This document shows positions 34,401 to 46,638 of a stretch of DNA of 64,000 nucleotides, one piece after another. A program made the position numbers and the translations under genes. Position 1 is the stretch's first letter, and every line of letters starts with the position of its first letter. Under the pieces are notes generated by a model, which was given only the letters and a program-made list of their open reading frames with translations, had not been told where the DNA came from and ran no database searches. This DNA is from Membranipora membranacea (lineage: Eukaryota; Bryozoa; Gymnolaemata; Cheilostomatida; Membraniporidae), in contig OU612067.1 in assembly GCA_914767715.1 (NCBI GenBank), forward strand, positions 20,806,162-20,870,161, in the 5' to 3' direction.

Positions 34401-36081
34401 CTGGAATTTGAATGAGGCCAATGAGGCCATCAACTGGTCCGAGTTTAAAAGAATTCCGTTGGCTATTTAAATTTTTTACCCTGCGTTTGGCATGTTTTTT
34501 AATGACAAAAGTGGCCCTCGTTAAAAATGTCGCTGACGCCAAACTAAAAGGGGCAGCACCAAACGGGTTTCAGTTCCACAGTCAGCATGAAATTCCCCAC
34601 GGTTTAGAGTAGGTTAGGAGGAAATCTATTTTTTGAACTGGCCGTAAAAAAAGCAAAGGGTCCCCCCTTTGTTACTTTTTTTAATTTTAAAGTCGCTCTC
34701 ATTTCCGTTCTATTTATCGTAGGATCTTCATATTCTGGAATTTGAATGAGGCCAATGAGGCCATCAACTGGTCCGAGTTTAAAAGAATTCCGTTGGCTAT
34801 TTAAATTTTTTACCCTGCGTTTGGCATGTTTTTTAATGACAAAAGTGGCCCTCGTTAAAAATGTCGCTGACGCCAAACTAAAAGGGGCAGCCCCAAACGG
34901 GTTTCAGTTCCAAAGTCAGCATGAAATTCCCCACGGTTTAGAGTAGGTTAGGAGGAAATCTATTTTTTGAACTGGCCGTAAAAAAAGCAAAGGGTCCCCC
35001 CTTTGTTACTTTTTTTAATTTTAAAGTCGCTCTCATTTCCGTTCTATTTATCGTAGGATCTTCATATTCTGGAATTTGAATGAGGCCAATGAGGCCATCA
35101 ACTGGTCCGAGTTCGAAAGAATTCCGATGGCTATTTAAATTTTTTACCCTGCGTTTGGCATGTTTTTTAATGACAAAAGTGGCCCTCGTTAAAAATGTCG
35201 CTGACGCCAAACTAAAAGGGGCAGCCCCAAACGGGTTTCAGTTCCAAAGTCAGCATGAAATTCCCCACGGTTTAGAGTAGGTTGGGAGGAAATCTATTTT
35301 TTGAACTGGCCGTAAAAAAAGCAAAGGGTCCCCCCTTTGTTACTTTTTTTAATTTTAAAGTCGCTCTCATTTCCGTTCTATTTATCGTAGGATCTTCATA
35401 TTCTGGAATTTGAATGAGGCCAATGAGGCCATCAACTGGTCCGAGTTTAAAAGAATTCCGTTGGCTATTTAAATTTTTTACCCTGCGTTTGGCATGTTTT
35501 TTAATGACAAAAGTGGCCCTCGTTAAAAATGTCGCTGACGCCAAACTAAAAGGGGCAGCACCAAACGGGTTTCAGTTCCACAGTCAGCATGAAATTCCCC
35601 ACGGTTTAGAGTAGGTTAGGAGGAAATCTATTTTTTGAACTGGCCGTAAAAAAAGCAAAGGGTCCCCCCTTTGTTACTTTTTTTAATTTTAAAGTCGCTC
35701 TCATTTCCGTTCTATTTATCGTAGGATCTTCATATTCTGGAATTTGAATGAGGCCAATGAGGCCATCAACTGGTCCGAGTTTAAAAGAATTCCGTTGGCT
35801 ATTTAAATTTTTTACCCTGCGTTTGGCATGTTTTTTAATGACAAAAGTGGCCCTCGTTAAAAATGTCGCTGACGCCAAACTAAAAGGGGCAGCCCCAAAC
35901 GGGTTTCAGTTCCACAGTCAGCATGAAATTCCCCACGGTTTAGAGTAGGTTAGGAGGAAATCTATTTTTTGAACTGGCCGTAAAAAAAGCAAAGGGTCCC
36001 CCCTTTGTTACTTTTTTTAATTTTAAAGTCGCTCTCATTTCCGTTCTATTTATCGTAGGATCTTCATATTCTGGAATTTGA
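31406..36081 (+). repeat. HOR version 2 (14 monomers, 4,676 bp)
   Basis: Anchors: I 31406, K 31740, N 32074, A 32408, D 32742, R 33076, Y 33410, B 33744, S 34078, T 34412, T 34746, S 35080, T 35414, T 35748. The first P and the second Y,B,P,S,L,C part are missing. The S,T,T trio is duplicated in tandem (34078-35079 and 35080-36081, offset 1,002 bp). The Y here lacks the acgggtatcag mark found in most other first Y monomers. Confidence 0.85.
34078..36081 (+). repeat. Tandem duplication of S,T,T (2 x 1,002 bp)
   Basis: 34078-35079 and 35080-36081 share gagttcgaaag in S, then two tttaaaagaattccgttgg monomers, the first with agcacc and cacagtcagc. In the last monomer of the second copy (35748) cacagtcagc is present, whereas the first copy (34746) has caaagtcagc. 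Confidence 0.8.
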
Positions 36082-39000
36082 ATGAGGCCAATCAGGCCAT
36101 CAACTGGTTCGAGTTTGAAAGAATTCCGTTGGCTATTTAAATTTTTTACCCTGCGTTTGGCATGTTTTTTAATGACAAAAGTGGCCCTCGTTAAAAATGT
36201 CGCTGACGCCAAACTAAAAGGGGCAGCCCCAAACGGGTTTCAGTTCCAAAGTCAGCATGAAATTCCCCATGGTTTAAAGTAGGTTAGTAGGAAATCTATT
36301 TTTTGAACTGGCCGTAAAAAAAGCAAAGGGTCCCCCCTTTGTTACTTTTTTTAATTTTAAAGTCGCTCTCATTTCCGTTCTATTTATCTTAGGATCTTCA
36401 TATTCTGGAATTTGAATGAGGCCAAAGAGGCCATCAACTGGTCCGAGTTTGAAAGAATTCCGATGGCTATTTAAATTTTTTACCCTGCGTTTGGCATGTT
36501 TTTTAATGACAAAAGTGGCCCTCGTTAAAAATGTCGCTGACGCCAAACTAAAAGGGGCAGCCCCAAACGGGTTTCAGTTCCAAAGTCAGCATGAAATTCC
36601 CCACGGTTTAGAGTAGGTTAGGAGGAAATCTATTTTTTGAACTGGCCGTAAAAAAAGCAAAGGGTCCCCCCTTTGTCACTTTTTTTAATTTTAAAGTCGC
36701 TCTCATTTCCGTTCTATTTATCGTAGGATCTTCATATTCTGGAATTTGAATGAAGCCAATGAGGCCATCAACTGGTCCGAGTTTGAAAGAATTCCGATGG
36801 CTATTTAAATTTTTTACCCTGCGTTTGGCATGTTTTTTGATGATAAAAGTGGCCCTCGTTAAAAATGTCGCTGACGCCAAACTAAAAGAAGCAGCCCCAA
36901 ACGGGTTTCAGTTCCAAAGTCAGCATGAAATTCCCCACGGTCTAGAGTAGGTTAGGAGGAAATCTATTTTTTGAACTGGCCGTAAAAAAAGCAAAGGGTC
37001 CCCCCTTTGTTACTTTTTTTAATTTTAAAGTCGCTCTCATTTCCGCTCTATTTATTGTAGGATCTTCATATTCTGGAATTTGAATGAGGCCAATGAGGCC
37101 ATCAACTGGTCCGAGTTTGAAAGAATTCCGATGGCTATTTAAATTTTTTACCCTGCGTTTGGCATGTTTTTTAATGACAAAAGTGGCCCTCGTTAAAAAT
37201 GTCGCTGACGCCAAACTAAAAGGGGCAGCCCCAAACGGGTTTCAGTTCCAAAGTCAGCATGAAATTCCCCACGGTTTAGAGTAGGTTGGGAGGAAATCTA
37301 TTTTTTGAACTGGCCGTAAAAAAAGCAAAGGGTCCCCCCTTTGTTACTTTTTTTAATTTTAAAGTCGCTCTCATTTCCGTTCTATTTATCGTAGGATCTT
37401 CATATTCTGGAATTTGAGTGAGGCCAATGAGGCCATCAACTGGTCCGAGTTTGAAAGACTTCCGATGGCTATTTAAATTTTTTACCCTGCGTTTGGCATG
37501 TTTTTTAATGACAAAAGTGGCCCTCGTTAAAAATGTCGCTGACGCCAAACTAAAAGGGGCAGCCCCAAACGGGTTTCAGTTCCAAAGTCAGCATGAAATT
37601 CCCCATGGTTTAAAGTAGGTTAGTAGGAAATCTATTTTTTGAACTGGCCGTAAAAAAAGCAAAGGGTCCCCCCTTTGTTACTTTTTTTAATTTTAAAGTC
37701 GCTCTCATTTCCGTTCTATTTATCTTAGGATCTTCATATTCTGGAATTTGAATGAGGCCAAAGAGGCCATCAACTGGTCCGAGTTTGAAAGAATTCCGAT
37801 GGCTATTTAAATTTTTTACCCTGCGTTTGGCATGTTTTTTAATGACAAAAGTGGCCCTCGTTAAAAATGTCGCTGACGCCAAACTAAAAGGGGCAGCCCC
37901 AAACGGGTTTCAGTTCCAAAGTCAGCATGAAATTCCCCACGGTTTAGAGTAGGTTAGGAGGAAATCTATTTTTTGAACTGGCCGTAAAAAAAGCAAAGGG
38001 TCCCCCCTTTGTTACTTTTTTTAATTTTAAAGTCGCTCTCATTTCCGTTCTATTTATCGTAGGATCTTCATATTCTGGAATTTGAATGAAGCCAATGAGG
38101 CCATCAACTGGTCCGAGTTTGAAAGAATTCCGATGGCTATTTAAATTTTTTACCCTGCGTTTGGCATGTTTTTTGATGATAAAAGTGGCCCTCGTTAAAA
38201 ATGTCGCTGACGCCAAACTAAAAGAAGCAGCCCCAAACGGGTTTCAGTTCCAAAGTCAGCATGAAATTCCCCACGGTCTAGAGTAGGTTAGGAGGAAATC
38301 TATTTTTTGAACTGGCCGTAAAAAAAGCAAAGGGTCCCCCCTTTGTTACTTTTTTTAATTTTAAAGTCCCTCTCATTTCCGCTCTATTTATCGTAGGATC
38401 TTCATATTCTGGAATTTGAATGAGGCCAATGAGGCCATCAACTGGTCCGAGTTTGAAAGAATTCCGATGGCTATTTAAATTTTTTACCCTGCGTTCGGCA
38501 TGTTTTTTAATGACAAAAGTGGCCCTCGTTAAAAATGTCGCTGACGCCAAACTAAAAGGGGCAGCCCCAAACGGGTTTCAGTTCCAAAGTCAGCATGAAA
38601 TTCCCCACGGTTTAGAGTAGGTTGGGAGGAAATCTATTTTTTGAACTGGCCGTAAAAAAAGCAAAGGGTCCCCCCTTTGTTACTTTTTTTAATTTTAAAG
38701 TCGCTCTCATTTCCGTTCTATTTATCGTAGGATCTTCATATTCTGGAATTTGAGTGAGGCCAATGAGGCCATCAACTGGTCCGAGTTTGAAAGACTTCCG
38801 ATGGCTATTTAAATTTTTTACCCTGCGTTTGGCATGTTTTTTAATGACAAAAGTGGCCCTCGTTAAAAATGTCGCTGACGCCAAACTAAAAGGGGCAGCC
38901 CCAAACGGGTTTCAGTTCCAAAGTCAGCATGAAATTCCCCACGGTTTAGAGTGGGTTAGGAGGAAATCTATTTTTTGAACTGGCCGTAAAAAAAGCAAAG

Positions 39001-41425
39001 GGTCCCCTCTTTGTTACTTTTTTTAATTTTAAAGTCGCTCTCATTTCCGTTCTATTTATCGTAGGATCTTCATATTCTGGAATTTGAATGAGGCCAATGA
39101 GGCCATCAACTGGTCCGAGTTTAAAAGAATTCCGTTGGCTATTTAAATTTTTTACCCTGCGTTTGGCATGTTTTTTAATGACAAAAGTGGCCCTCGTTAA
39201 AAATGTAGCTGACGCCAGACTAAAAGCGGCAGCACCAAACGGGTTTCAGTTCCAAAGTCAGCATGAAATTCCCCACGGTTTAGAGTAGGTTATGAGGAAA
39301 TCTATTTTTTGAACTGGCCGTAAAAAAAGCAAAGGGTCCCCCCTTTGTTACTTTTTTTAATTTTTAAGTCGCTCTCATTTCCGTTCTATTTATTGTAGGA
39401 TCTTCATATTCTGGAATTTGAATGAGGCCAATGAGGCCATCAACTGGTCCGAGTTTGAAAGAATTCCGATGGCTATTTAAATTTTTTACCCTGCGTTTGG
39501 CATGTTTTTTAATGACAAAAGTGGCCCTCGTTAAAAATGTCGCTGACGCCAAACTAAAAGGGGCAGCCCCAAACGGGTATCAGTTCCAAAGTCAGCATGA
39601 AATTCCCCATGGTTTAGAGTAGGTTAGGAGGAAATCTATTTTTTGAACTGGCCGTAAAAAAAGCAAAGGGTCTCCCCTTTGTTACTTTTTTTAATTTTAA
39701 AGTCGCTCTCATTTCCGTTCTATTTATCGTAGGATCTTCATATTCTGGAATTTGAATGAGGCCAATGAGGCCATCAACTGGTTCCAGTTTGAAAGAATTC
39801 CAATGGCTATTTTAATTTTTTACCCTGCGTTTGGCATGTTTTTTAATGACAAAAGTGGCCCTCGTTAAAAATGTCGCTGACGCCAAGCTAAAAGGGGCAG
39901 CCCCAAACGGGATTCAGTTCCAAAGTCAGCATGAAATTCCCCACGGTTTAGAGTAGGTTAGGAGGAAATCTATTTTTTGAACTGGCCGCAAAAAAAGCAA
40001 AGGGTCCCCCCTTTGTTACCTTTTTTAATTTTAAAGTCGCTCTCATTTCCGTTCTATTTATCGTAGGATCTTCATATTCTGGAATTTGAATGAGGCCAAC
40101 GAGGCCATCAACTGGTCCGAGTTTGAAAGAATTCCGATGGCTATTTAAATTTTTTACCCTGCGTTTGGCATGTTTTTTAATGACAAAAGTGGCCCTCGTT
40201 AAAAATGTCGCTGACGCCAAACTAAAAGGGGCAGCCCCAAACGGGTTTCAGTTCCAAAGTCAGCATGAAATTCCCCACGGTTTAGAGTAGGTTAGGAGGA
40301 AATCTATTTTTTGAACTGGCCGTAAAAAAAGCAAAGGGTCCCCCCTTTGTTACTTTTTTTAATTTTAAAGTCGCTCTCATTTCCGTTCTATTTATCGTAG
40401 GATCTTCATATTCTGGAATTTGAATGAGGCCAATGAGGCCATCAACTGGTCCGAGTTCGAAAGAATTCCGATGGCTATTTAAATTTTTTACCCTGCGTTT
40501 GGCATGTTTTTTAATGACAAAAGTGGCCCTCGTTAAAAATGTCGCTGACGCCAAACTAAAAGGGGCAGCCCCAAACGGGTTTCAGTTCCAAAGTCAGCAT
40601 GAAATTCCCCACGGTTTAGAGTAGGTTGGGAGGAAATCTATTTTTTGAACTGGCCGTAAAAAAAGCAAAGGGTCCCCCCTTTGTTACTTTTTTTAATTTT
40701 AAAGTCGCTCTCATTTCCGTTCTATTTATCGTAGGATCTTCATATTCTGGAATTTGAATGAGGCCAATGAGGCCATCAACTGGTCCGAGTTTAAAAGAAT
40801 TCCGTTGGCTATTTAAATTTTTTACCCTGCGTTTGGCATGTTTTTTAATGACAAAAGTGGCCCTCGTTAAAAATGTCGCTGACGCCAAACTAAAAGGGGC
40901 AGCACCAAACGGGTTTCAGTTCCACAGTCAGCATGAAATTCCCCACGGTTTAGAGTAGGTTAGGAGGAAATCTATTTTTTGAACTGGCCGTAAAAAAAGC
41001 AAAGGGTCCCCCCTTTGTTACTTTTTTTAATTTTAAAGTCGCTCTCATTTCCGTTCTATTTATCGTAGGATCTTCATATTCTGGAATTTGAATGAGGCCA
41101 ATGAGGCCATCAACTGGTCCGAGTTTAAAAGAATTCCGTTGGCTATTTAAATTTTTTACCCTGCGTTTGGCATGTTTTTTAATGACAAAAGTGGCCCTCG
41201 TTAAAAATGTCGCTGACGCCAAACTAAAAGGGGCAGCCCCAAACGGGTTTCAGTTCCACAGTCAGCATGAAATTCCCCACGGTTTAGAGTAGGTTAGGAG
41301 GAAATCTATTTTTTGAACTGGCCGTAAAAAAAGCAAAGGGTCCCCCCTTTGTTACTTTTTTTAATTTTAAAGTCGCTCTCATTTCCGTTCTATTGATCGT
41401 AGGATCTTCATATTCTGGAATTTGA
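36082..41425 (+). repeat. HOR version 3 (16 monomers, 5,344 bp)
   Basis: Anchors: I 36082, K 36416, N 36750, A 37084, D 37418, K 37752, N 38086, A 38420, D 38754, R 39088, Y 39422, B 39756, P 40090, S 40424, T 40758, T 41092. The K,N,A,D block is present twice in tandem. The P at 40090 has a ccaacgagg change shared only with 53653. At 37418 D is joined to an I-type tail (catggtttaaag, gttagtagg) before K, so the duplication seam lies inside the 3' half of D. Confidence 0.85.
36416..39087 (+). repeat. Tandem duplication of K,N,A,D (2 x 1,336 bp)
   Basis: 36416-37751 and 37752-39087 match at an offset of 1,336 bp. The first copy has two private changes (gtcact at 36677, attgtagg at 37056). The second has its own (gtccctctc near 38368, gcgttcggc near 38495). 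Each therefore accumulated changes after, or was patched since, the duplication. Confidence 0.8.
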
Positions 41426-44400
41426 ATGAGGCCAATCAGGCCATCAACTGGTTCGAGTTTGAAAGAATTCCGTTGGCTATTTAAATTTTTTACCCTGCGT
41501 TTGGCATGTTTTTTAATGACAAAAGTGGCCCTCGTTAAAAATGTCGCTGACGCCAAACTAAAAGGGGCAGCCCCAAATGGGTTTCAGTTCCAAAGTCAGC
41601 ATGAAATTCCCCACGGTTTAGAGTAGGTTAGGAGGAAATCTATTTTTTGAACTGGCCGTAAAAAAAGCAAAGGGTCCCCCCTTTGTCACTTTTTTTAATT
41701 TTAAAGTCGCTCTCATTTCCGTTCTATTTATCGTAGGATCTTCATATTCTGGAATTTGAATGAAGCCAATGAGGCCATCAACTGGTCCGAGTTTGAAAGA
41801 ATTCCGATGGCTATTTAAATTTTTTACCCTGCGTTTGGCATGTTTTTTGATGATAAAAGTGGCCCTCGTTAAAAATGTCGCTGACGCCAAACTAAAAGAA
41901 GCAGCCCCAAACGGGTTTCAGTTCCAAAGTCAGCATGAAATTCCCCACGGTCTAGAGTAGGTTAGGAGGAAATCTATTTTTTGAACTGGCCGTAAAAAAA
42001 GCAAAGGGTCCCCCCTTTGTTACTTTTTTTAATTTTAAAGTCGCTCTCATTTCCGCTCTATTTATTGTAGGATCTTCATATTCTGGAATTTGAATGAGGC
42101 CAATGAGGCCATCAACTGGTCCGAGTTTGAAAGAATTCCGATGGCTATTTAAATTTTTTACCCTGCGTTTGGCATGTTTTTTAATGACAAAAGTGGCCCT
42201 CGTTAAAAATGTCGCTGACGCCAAACTAAAAGGGGCAGCCCCAAACGGGTTTCAGTTCCAAAGTCAGCATGAAATTCCCCACGGTTTAGAGTAGGTTGGG
42301 AGGAAATCTATTTTTTGAACTGGCCGTAAAAAAAGCAAAGGGTCCCCCCTTTGTTACTTTTTTTAATTTTAAAGTCGCTCTCATTTCCGTTCTATTTATC
42401 GTAGGATCTTCATATTCTGGAATTTGAGTGAGGCCAATGAGGCCATCAACTGGTCCGAGTTTGAAAGACTTCCGATGGCTATTTAAATTTTTTACCCTGC
42501 GTTTGGCATGTTTTTTAATGACAAAAGTGGCCCTCGTTAAAAATGTCGCTGACGCCAAACTAAAAGGGGCAGCCCCAAACGGGTTTCAGTTCCAAAGTCA
42601 GCATGAAATTCCCCACGGTTTAGAGTGGGTTAGGAGGAAATCTATTTTTTGAACTGGCCGTAAAAAAAGCAAAGGGTCCCCTCTTTGTTACTTTTTTTAA
42701 TTTTAAAGTCGCTCTCATTTCCGTTCTATTTATCGTAGGATCTTCATATTCTGGAATTTGAATGAGGCCAATGAGGCCATCAACTGGTCCGAGTTTAAAA
42801 GAATTCCGTTGGCTATTTAAATTTTTTACCCTGCGTTTGGCATGTTTTTTAATGACAAAAGTGGCCCTCGTTAAAAATGTCGCTGACGCCAAACTAAAAG
42901 GGGCAGCCCCAAACGGGTTTCAGTTCCAAAGTCAGCATGAAATTCCCCACGGTTTAGAGTAGGTTGGGAGGAAATCTATTTTTTGAACTGGCCGTAAAAA
43001 AAGCAAAGGGTCCCCCCTTTGTTACTTTTTTTAAATTTAAAGTCGCTCTCATTTCCGTTCTATTTATCGTAGGATCTTCATATTCTGGAATTTGAGTGAG
43101 GCCAATGAGGCCATCAACTGGTCCGAGTTTGAAAGACTTCCGATGGCTATTTAAATTTTTTACCCTGCGTTTGGCATGTTTTTTAATGACAAAAGTGGCC
43201 CTCGTTAAAAATGTCGCCCCTTTGTTACTTTTTTTGATTTTAAAGTCGCTCTCATTTCCGTTCTATTTATCGTAGGATCTCCATATTCTGGAATTTGAAT
43301 GAGGCCAATCAGGCCATCAACTGGTTCGAGTTTGAAAGAATTCCGTTGGCTATTTAAATTTTTTACCCTGCGTTTGGCATGTTTTTTAATGACAAAAGTG
43401 GCCCTCGTTAAAAATGTCGCTGACGCCAAACTAAAAGGGGCAGCCCCAAACGGGTTTCAGTTCCAAAGTCAGCATGAAATTCCCCACGGTTTAGAGAAGG
43501 TTAGGAGGAAATCTATTTTTTGAACTGGCCGTAAAAAAAGCAAAGGGTCTCCCCTTTGTTACTTTTTTTAATTTTAAAGTCGCTCTCATTTCCGTTCTAT
43601 TTATCTTAGGATCTTCATATTCTGGAATTTGAATGAGGCCAATGAGGCCATCAACTGGTCCGAGTTTGAAAGAATTCCGATGGCTATTTAAATTTTTTAC
43701 TCTGCGTTTGGCATGTTTTTTAATGACAAAAGTGGCCCTCGTTAAAAATGTCGCTGACGCCAAACTAAAAGGGGCAGCCCCAAACGGGTTTCAGTTCCAA
43801 AGTCAGCATGAAATTCCCCACGGTTTAGAGTAGGTTAGGAGGAAATCTATTTTTTGAACTGGCCGTAAAAAAAGCAAAGGGTCCCCCCTTTGTTACTTTT
43901 TTTAATTTTAAAGTCGCTCTCATTTCCGTTCTATTTATCGTAGGATCTTCATATTCTGGAATTTGAATGAGGCCAATGAGGCCATCAACTGGTCCGAGTT
44001 TGAAAGAATTCCGATGGCTATTTAAATTTTTTACCCTGCGTTTGGCATGTTTTTTAATGACAAAAGTGGCCCTCGTTAAAAATGTCGCTGACGCCAAACT
44101 AAAAGGGGCAGCCCCAAACGGGTTTCAGTTCCACAGTCAGCATGAAATTCCCCACGGTTTAGAGTAGGTTAGGAGGAAATCTATTTTTTGAACTGGCCGT
44201 AAAAAAAGCAAAGGGTCCCCCCTTTGTTACTTTTTTTAATTTTAAAGTCGCTCTCATTTCCGTTCTATTTATCGTAGGATCTTCATATTCTGGAATTTGA
44301 ATGAGGCCAATCAGGCCATCAACTGGTTCGAGTTTGAAAGAATTCCGTTGGCTATTTAAATTTTTTACCCTGCGTTTGGCATGTTTTTTAATGACAAAAG

Positions 44401-45970
44401 TGGCCCTCGTTAAAAATGTCGCTGACGCCAAACTAAAAGGGGCAGCCCCAAACGGGTTTCAGTTCCAAAGTCAGCATGAAATTCCCCATGGTTTAAAGTA
44501 GGTTAGTAGGAAATCTATTTTTTGAACTGGCCGTAAAAAAAGCAAAGGGTCCCCCCTTTGTTACTTTTTTTAATTTTAAAGTCGCTCTCATTTCCGTTCT
44601 ATTTATCTTAGGATCTTCATATTCTGGAATTTGAATGAGGCCAAAGAGGCCATCAACTGGTCCGAGTTTGAAAGAATTCCGATGGCTATTTAAATTTTTT
44701 ACCCTGCGTTTGGCATGTTTTTTAATGACAAAAGTGGCCCTCGTTAAAAATGTCGCTGACGCCAAACTAAAAGGGGCAGCCCCAATCGGGTTTCAGTTCC
44801 AAAGTCAGCATGAAATTCCCCACGGTTTAGAGTAGGTTAGGAGGAAATCTATTTTTTGAACTGGCCGTAAAAAAAGCAAAGGGTCCCCCCTTTGTTACTT
44901 TTTTTAATTTTAAAGTCGCTCTCATTTCCGTTCTATTTATCGTAGGATCTTCATATTCTGGAATTTGAATGAGGCCAATCAGGCCATCAACTGGTTCGAG
45001 TTTGAAAGAATTCCGTTGGCTATTTAAATTTTTTACCCTGCGTTTGGCATGTTTTTTAATGACAAAAGTGGCCCTCGTTAAAAATGTCGCTGACGCCAAA
45101 CTAAAAGGGGCAGCCCCAAACGGGTTTCAGTTCCAAAGTCAGCATGAAATTCCCCACGGTTTAGAGAAGGTTAGGAGGAAATCTATTTTTTGAACTGGCC
45201 GTAAAAAAAGCAAAGGGTCTCCCCTTTGTTACTTTTTTTAATTTTAAAGTCGCTCTCAGTTCCGTTCTATTTATCTTAGGATCTTCATATTCTGGAATTT
45301 GAATGAGGCCAATGAGGCCATCAACTGGTCCGAGTTTGAAAGAATTCCGATGGCTATTTAAATTTTTTACTCTGCGTTTGGCATGTTTTTTAATGACAAA
45401 AGTGGCCCTCGTTAAAAATGTCGCTGACGCCAAACTAAAAGGGGCAGCCCCAAACGGGTTTCAGTTCCAAAGTCAGCATGAAATTCCCCACGGTTTAGAG
45501 TAGGTTAGGAGGAAATCTATTTTTTGAACTGGCCGTAAAAAAAGCAAAGGGTCCCCCCTTTGTTACTTTTTTTAATTTTAAAGTCGCTCTCATTTCCGTT
45601 CTATTTATCGTAGGATCTTCATATTCTGGAATTTGAATGAGGCCAATGAGGCCATCAACTGGTCCGAGTTTGAAAGAATTCCGATGGCTATTTAAATTTT
45701 TTACCCTGCGTTTGGCATGTTTTTTAATGACAAAAGTGGCCCTCGTTAAAAATGTCGCTGACGCCAAACTAAAAGGGGCAGCCCCAAACGGGTTTCAGTT
45801 CCACAGTCAGCATGAAATTCCCCACGGTTTAGAGTAGGTTAGGAGGAAATCTATTTTTTGAACTGGCCGTAAAAAAAGCAAAGGGTCCCCCCTTTGTTAC
45901 TTTTTTTAATTTTAAAGTCGCTCTCATTTCCGTTCTATTTATCGTAGGATCTTCATATTCTGGAATTTGA
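41426..45970 (+). repeat. HOR version 4, scrambled (14 anchors including one truncated monomer)
   Basis: Anchors: I 41426, N 41760, A 42094, D 42428, T 42762, truncated D 43096, I 43299, L 43633, C 43967, I 44301, K 44635, I 44969, L 45303, C 45637. K is missing after the first I. The N and A monomers share gtcact (41687) and attgtagg (42066) with the first N,A of version 3 at an offset of exactly 5,010 bp. The rest is built from I, L, C and K monomers in repeated order. Confidence 0.8.
43096..43298 (+). repeat. Truncated D monomer, 203 bp (131-bp deletion)
   Basis: The same 131-bp truncation join as at 13993 and 24523 (aatgtcgccccttt followed by tttttttgatttt), but the 5' part is a D monomer (GTGAGGCCA, aagacttcc), not K. 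The join and the following I therefore appear to have been transferred onto a different monomer by crossover or gene conversion within the first ~110 bp of the monomer. Confidence 0.85.
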
Positions 45971-46638
45971 ATGAGGCCAATCAGGCCATCAACTGGTTCG
46001 AGTCTGAAAGAATTCCGTTGGCTATTTAAATTTTTTACCCTGCGTTTGGCATGTTTTTTAATGACAAAAGTGGCCCTCGTTAAAAATGTCGCTGACGCCA
46101 AACTAAAAGGGGCAGCCCCAAACGGGTTTCAGTTCCAAAGTCAGCATGAAATTCCCCATGGTTTAAAGTAGGTTAGTAGGAAATCTATTTTTTGAACTGG
46201 CCGTAAAAAAAGCAAAGGGTCCCCCCTTTGTTACTTTTTTTAATTTTAAAGTCGCTCTCATTTCCGTTCTATTTATCTTAGGATCTTCATATTCTGGAAT
46301 TTGAATGAGGCCAAAGAGGCCATCAACTGGTCCGAGTTTGAAAGAATTCCGATGGCTATTTAAATTTTTTACCCTGCGTTTGGCATGTTTTTTAATGACA
46401 AAAGTGGCCCTCGTTAAAAATGTCGCTGACGCCAAACTAAAAGGGGCAGCCCCAAACGGGTTTCAGTTCCAAAGTCAGCATGAAATTCCCCACGGTTTAG
46501 AGTAGGTTAGGAGGAAATCTATTTTTTGAACTGGCCGTAAAAAAAGCAAAGGGTCCCCCCTTTGTTACTTTTTTTAATTTTAAAGTCGCTCTCATTTCCG
46601 TTCTATTTATCGTAGGATCTTCATATTCTGGAATTTGA
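43299..46638 (+). repeat. Tandem duplication of I,L,C,I,K (2 x 1,670 bp)
   Basis: 43299-44968 and 44969-46638 have the same five-monomer order at an offset of 1,670 bp. The first copy has caatcggg near 44786. The second has ctcagttcc near 45259 and gagtctgaaag near 46004. The order also matches 24726-26395. The second half of the right copy (from 45971) is also the start of HOR version 5. Confidence 0.8.
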
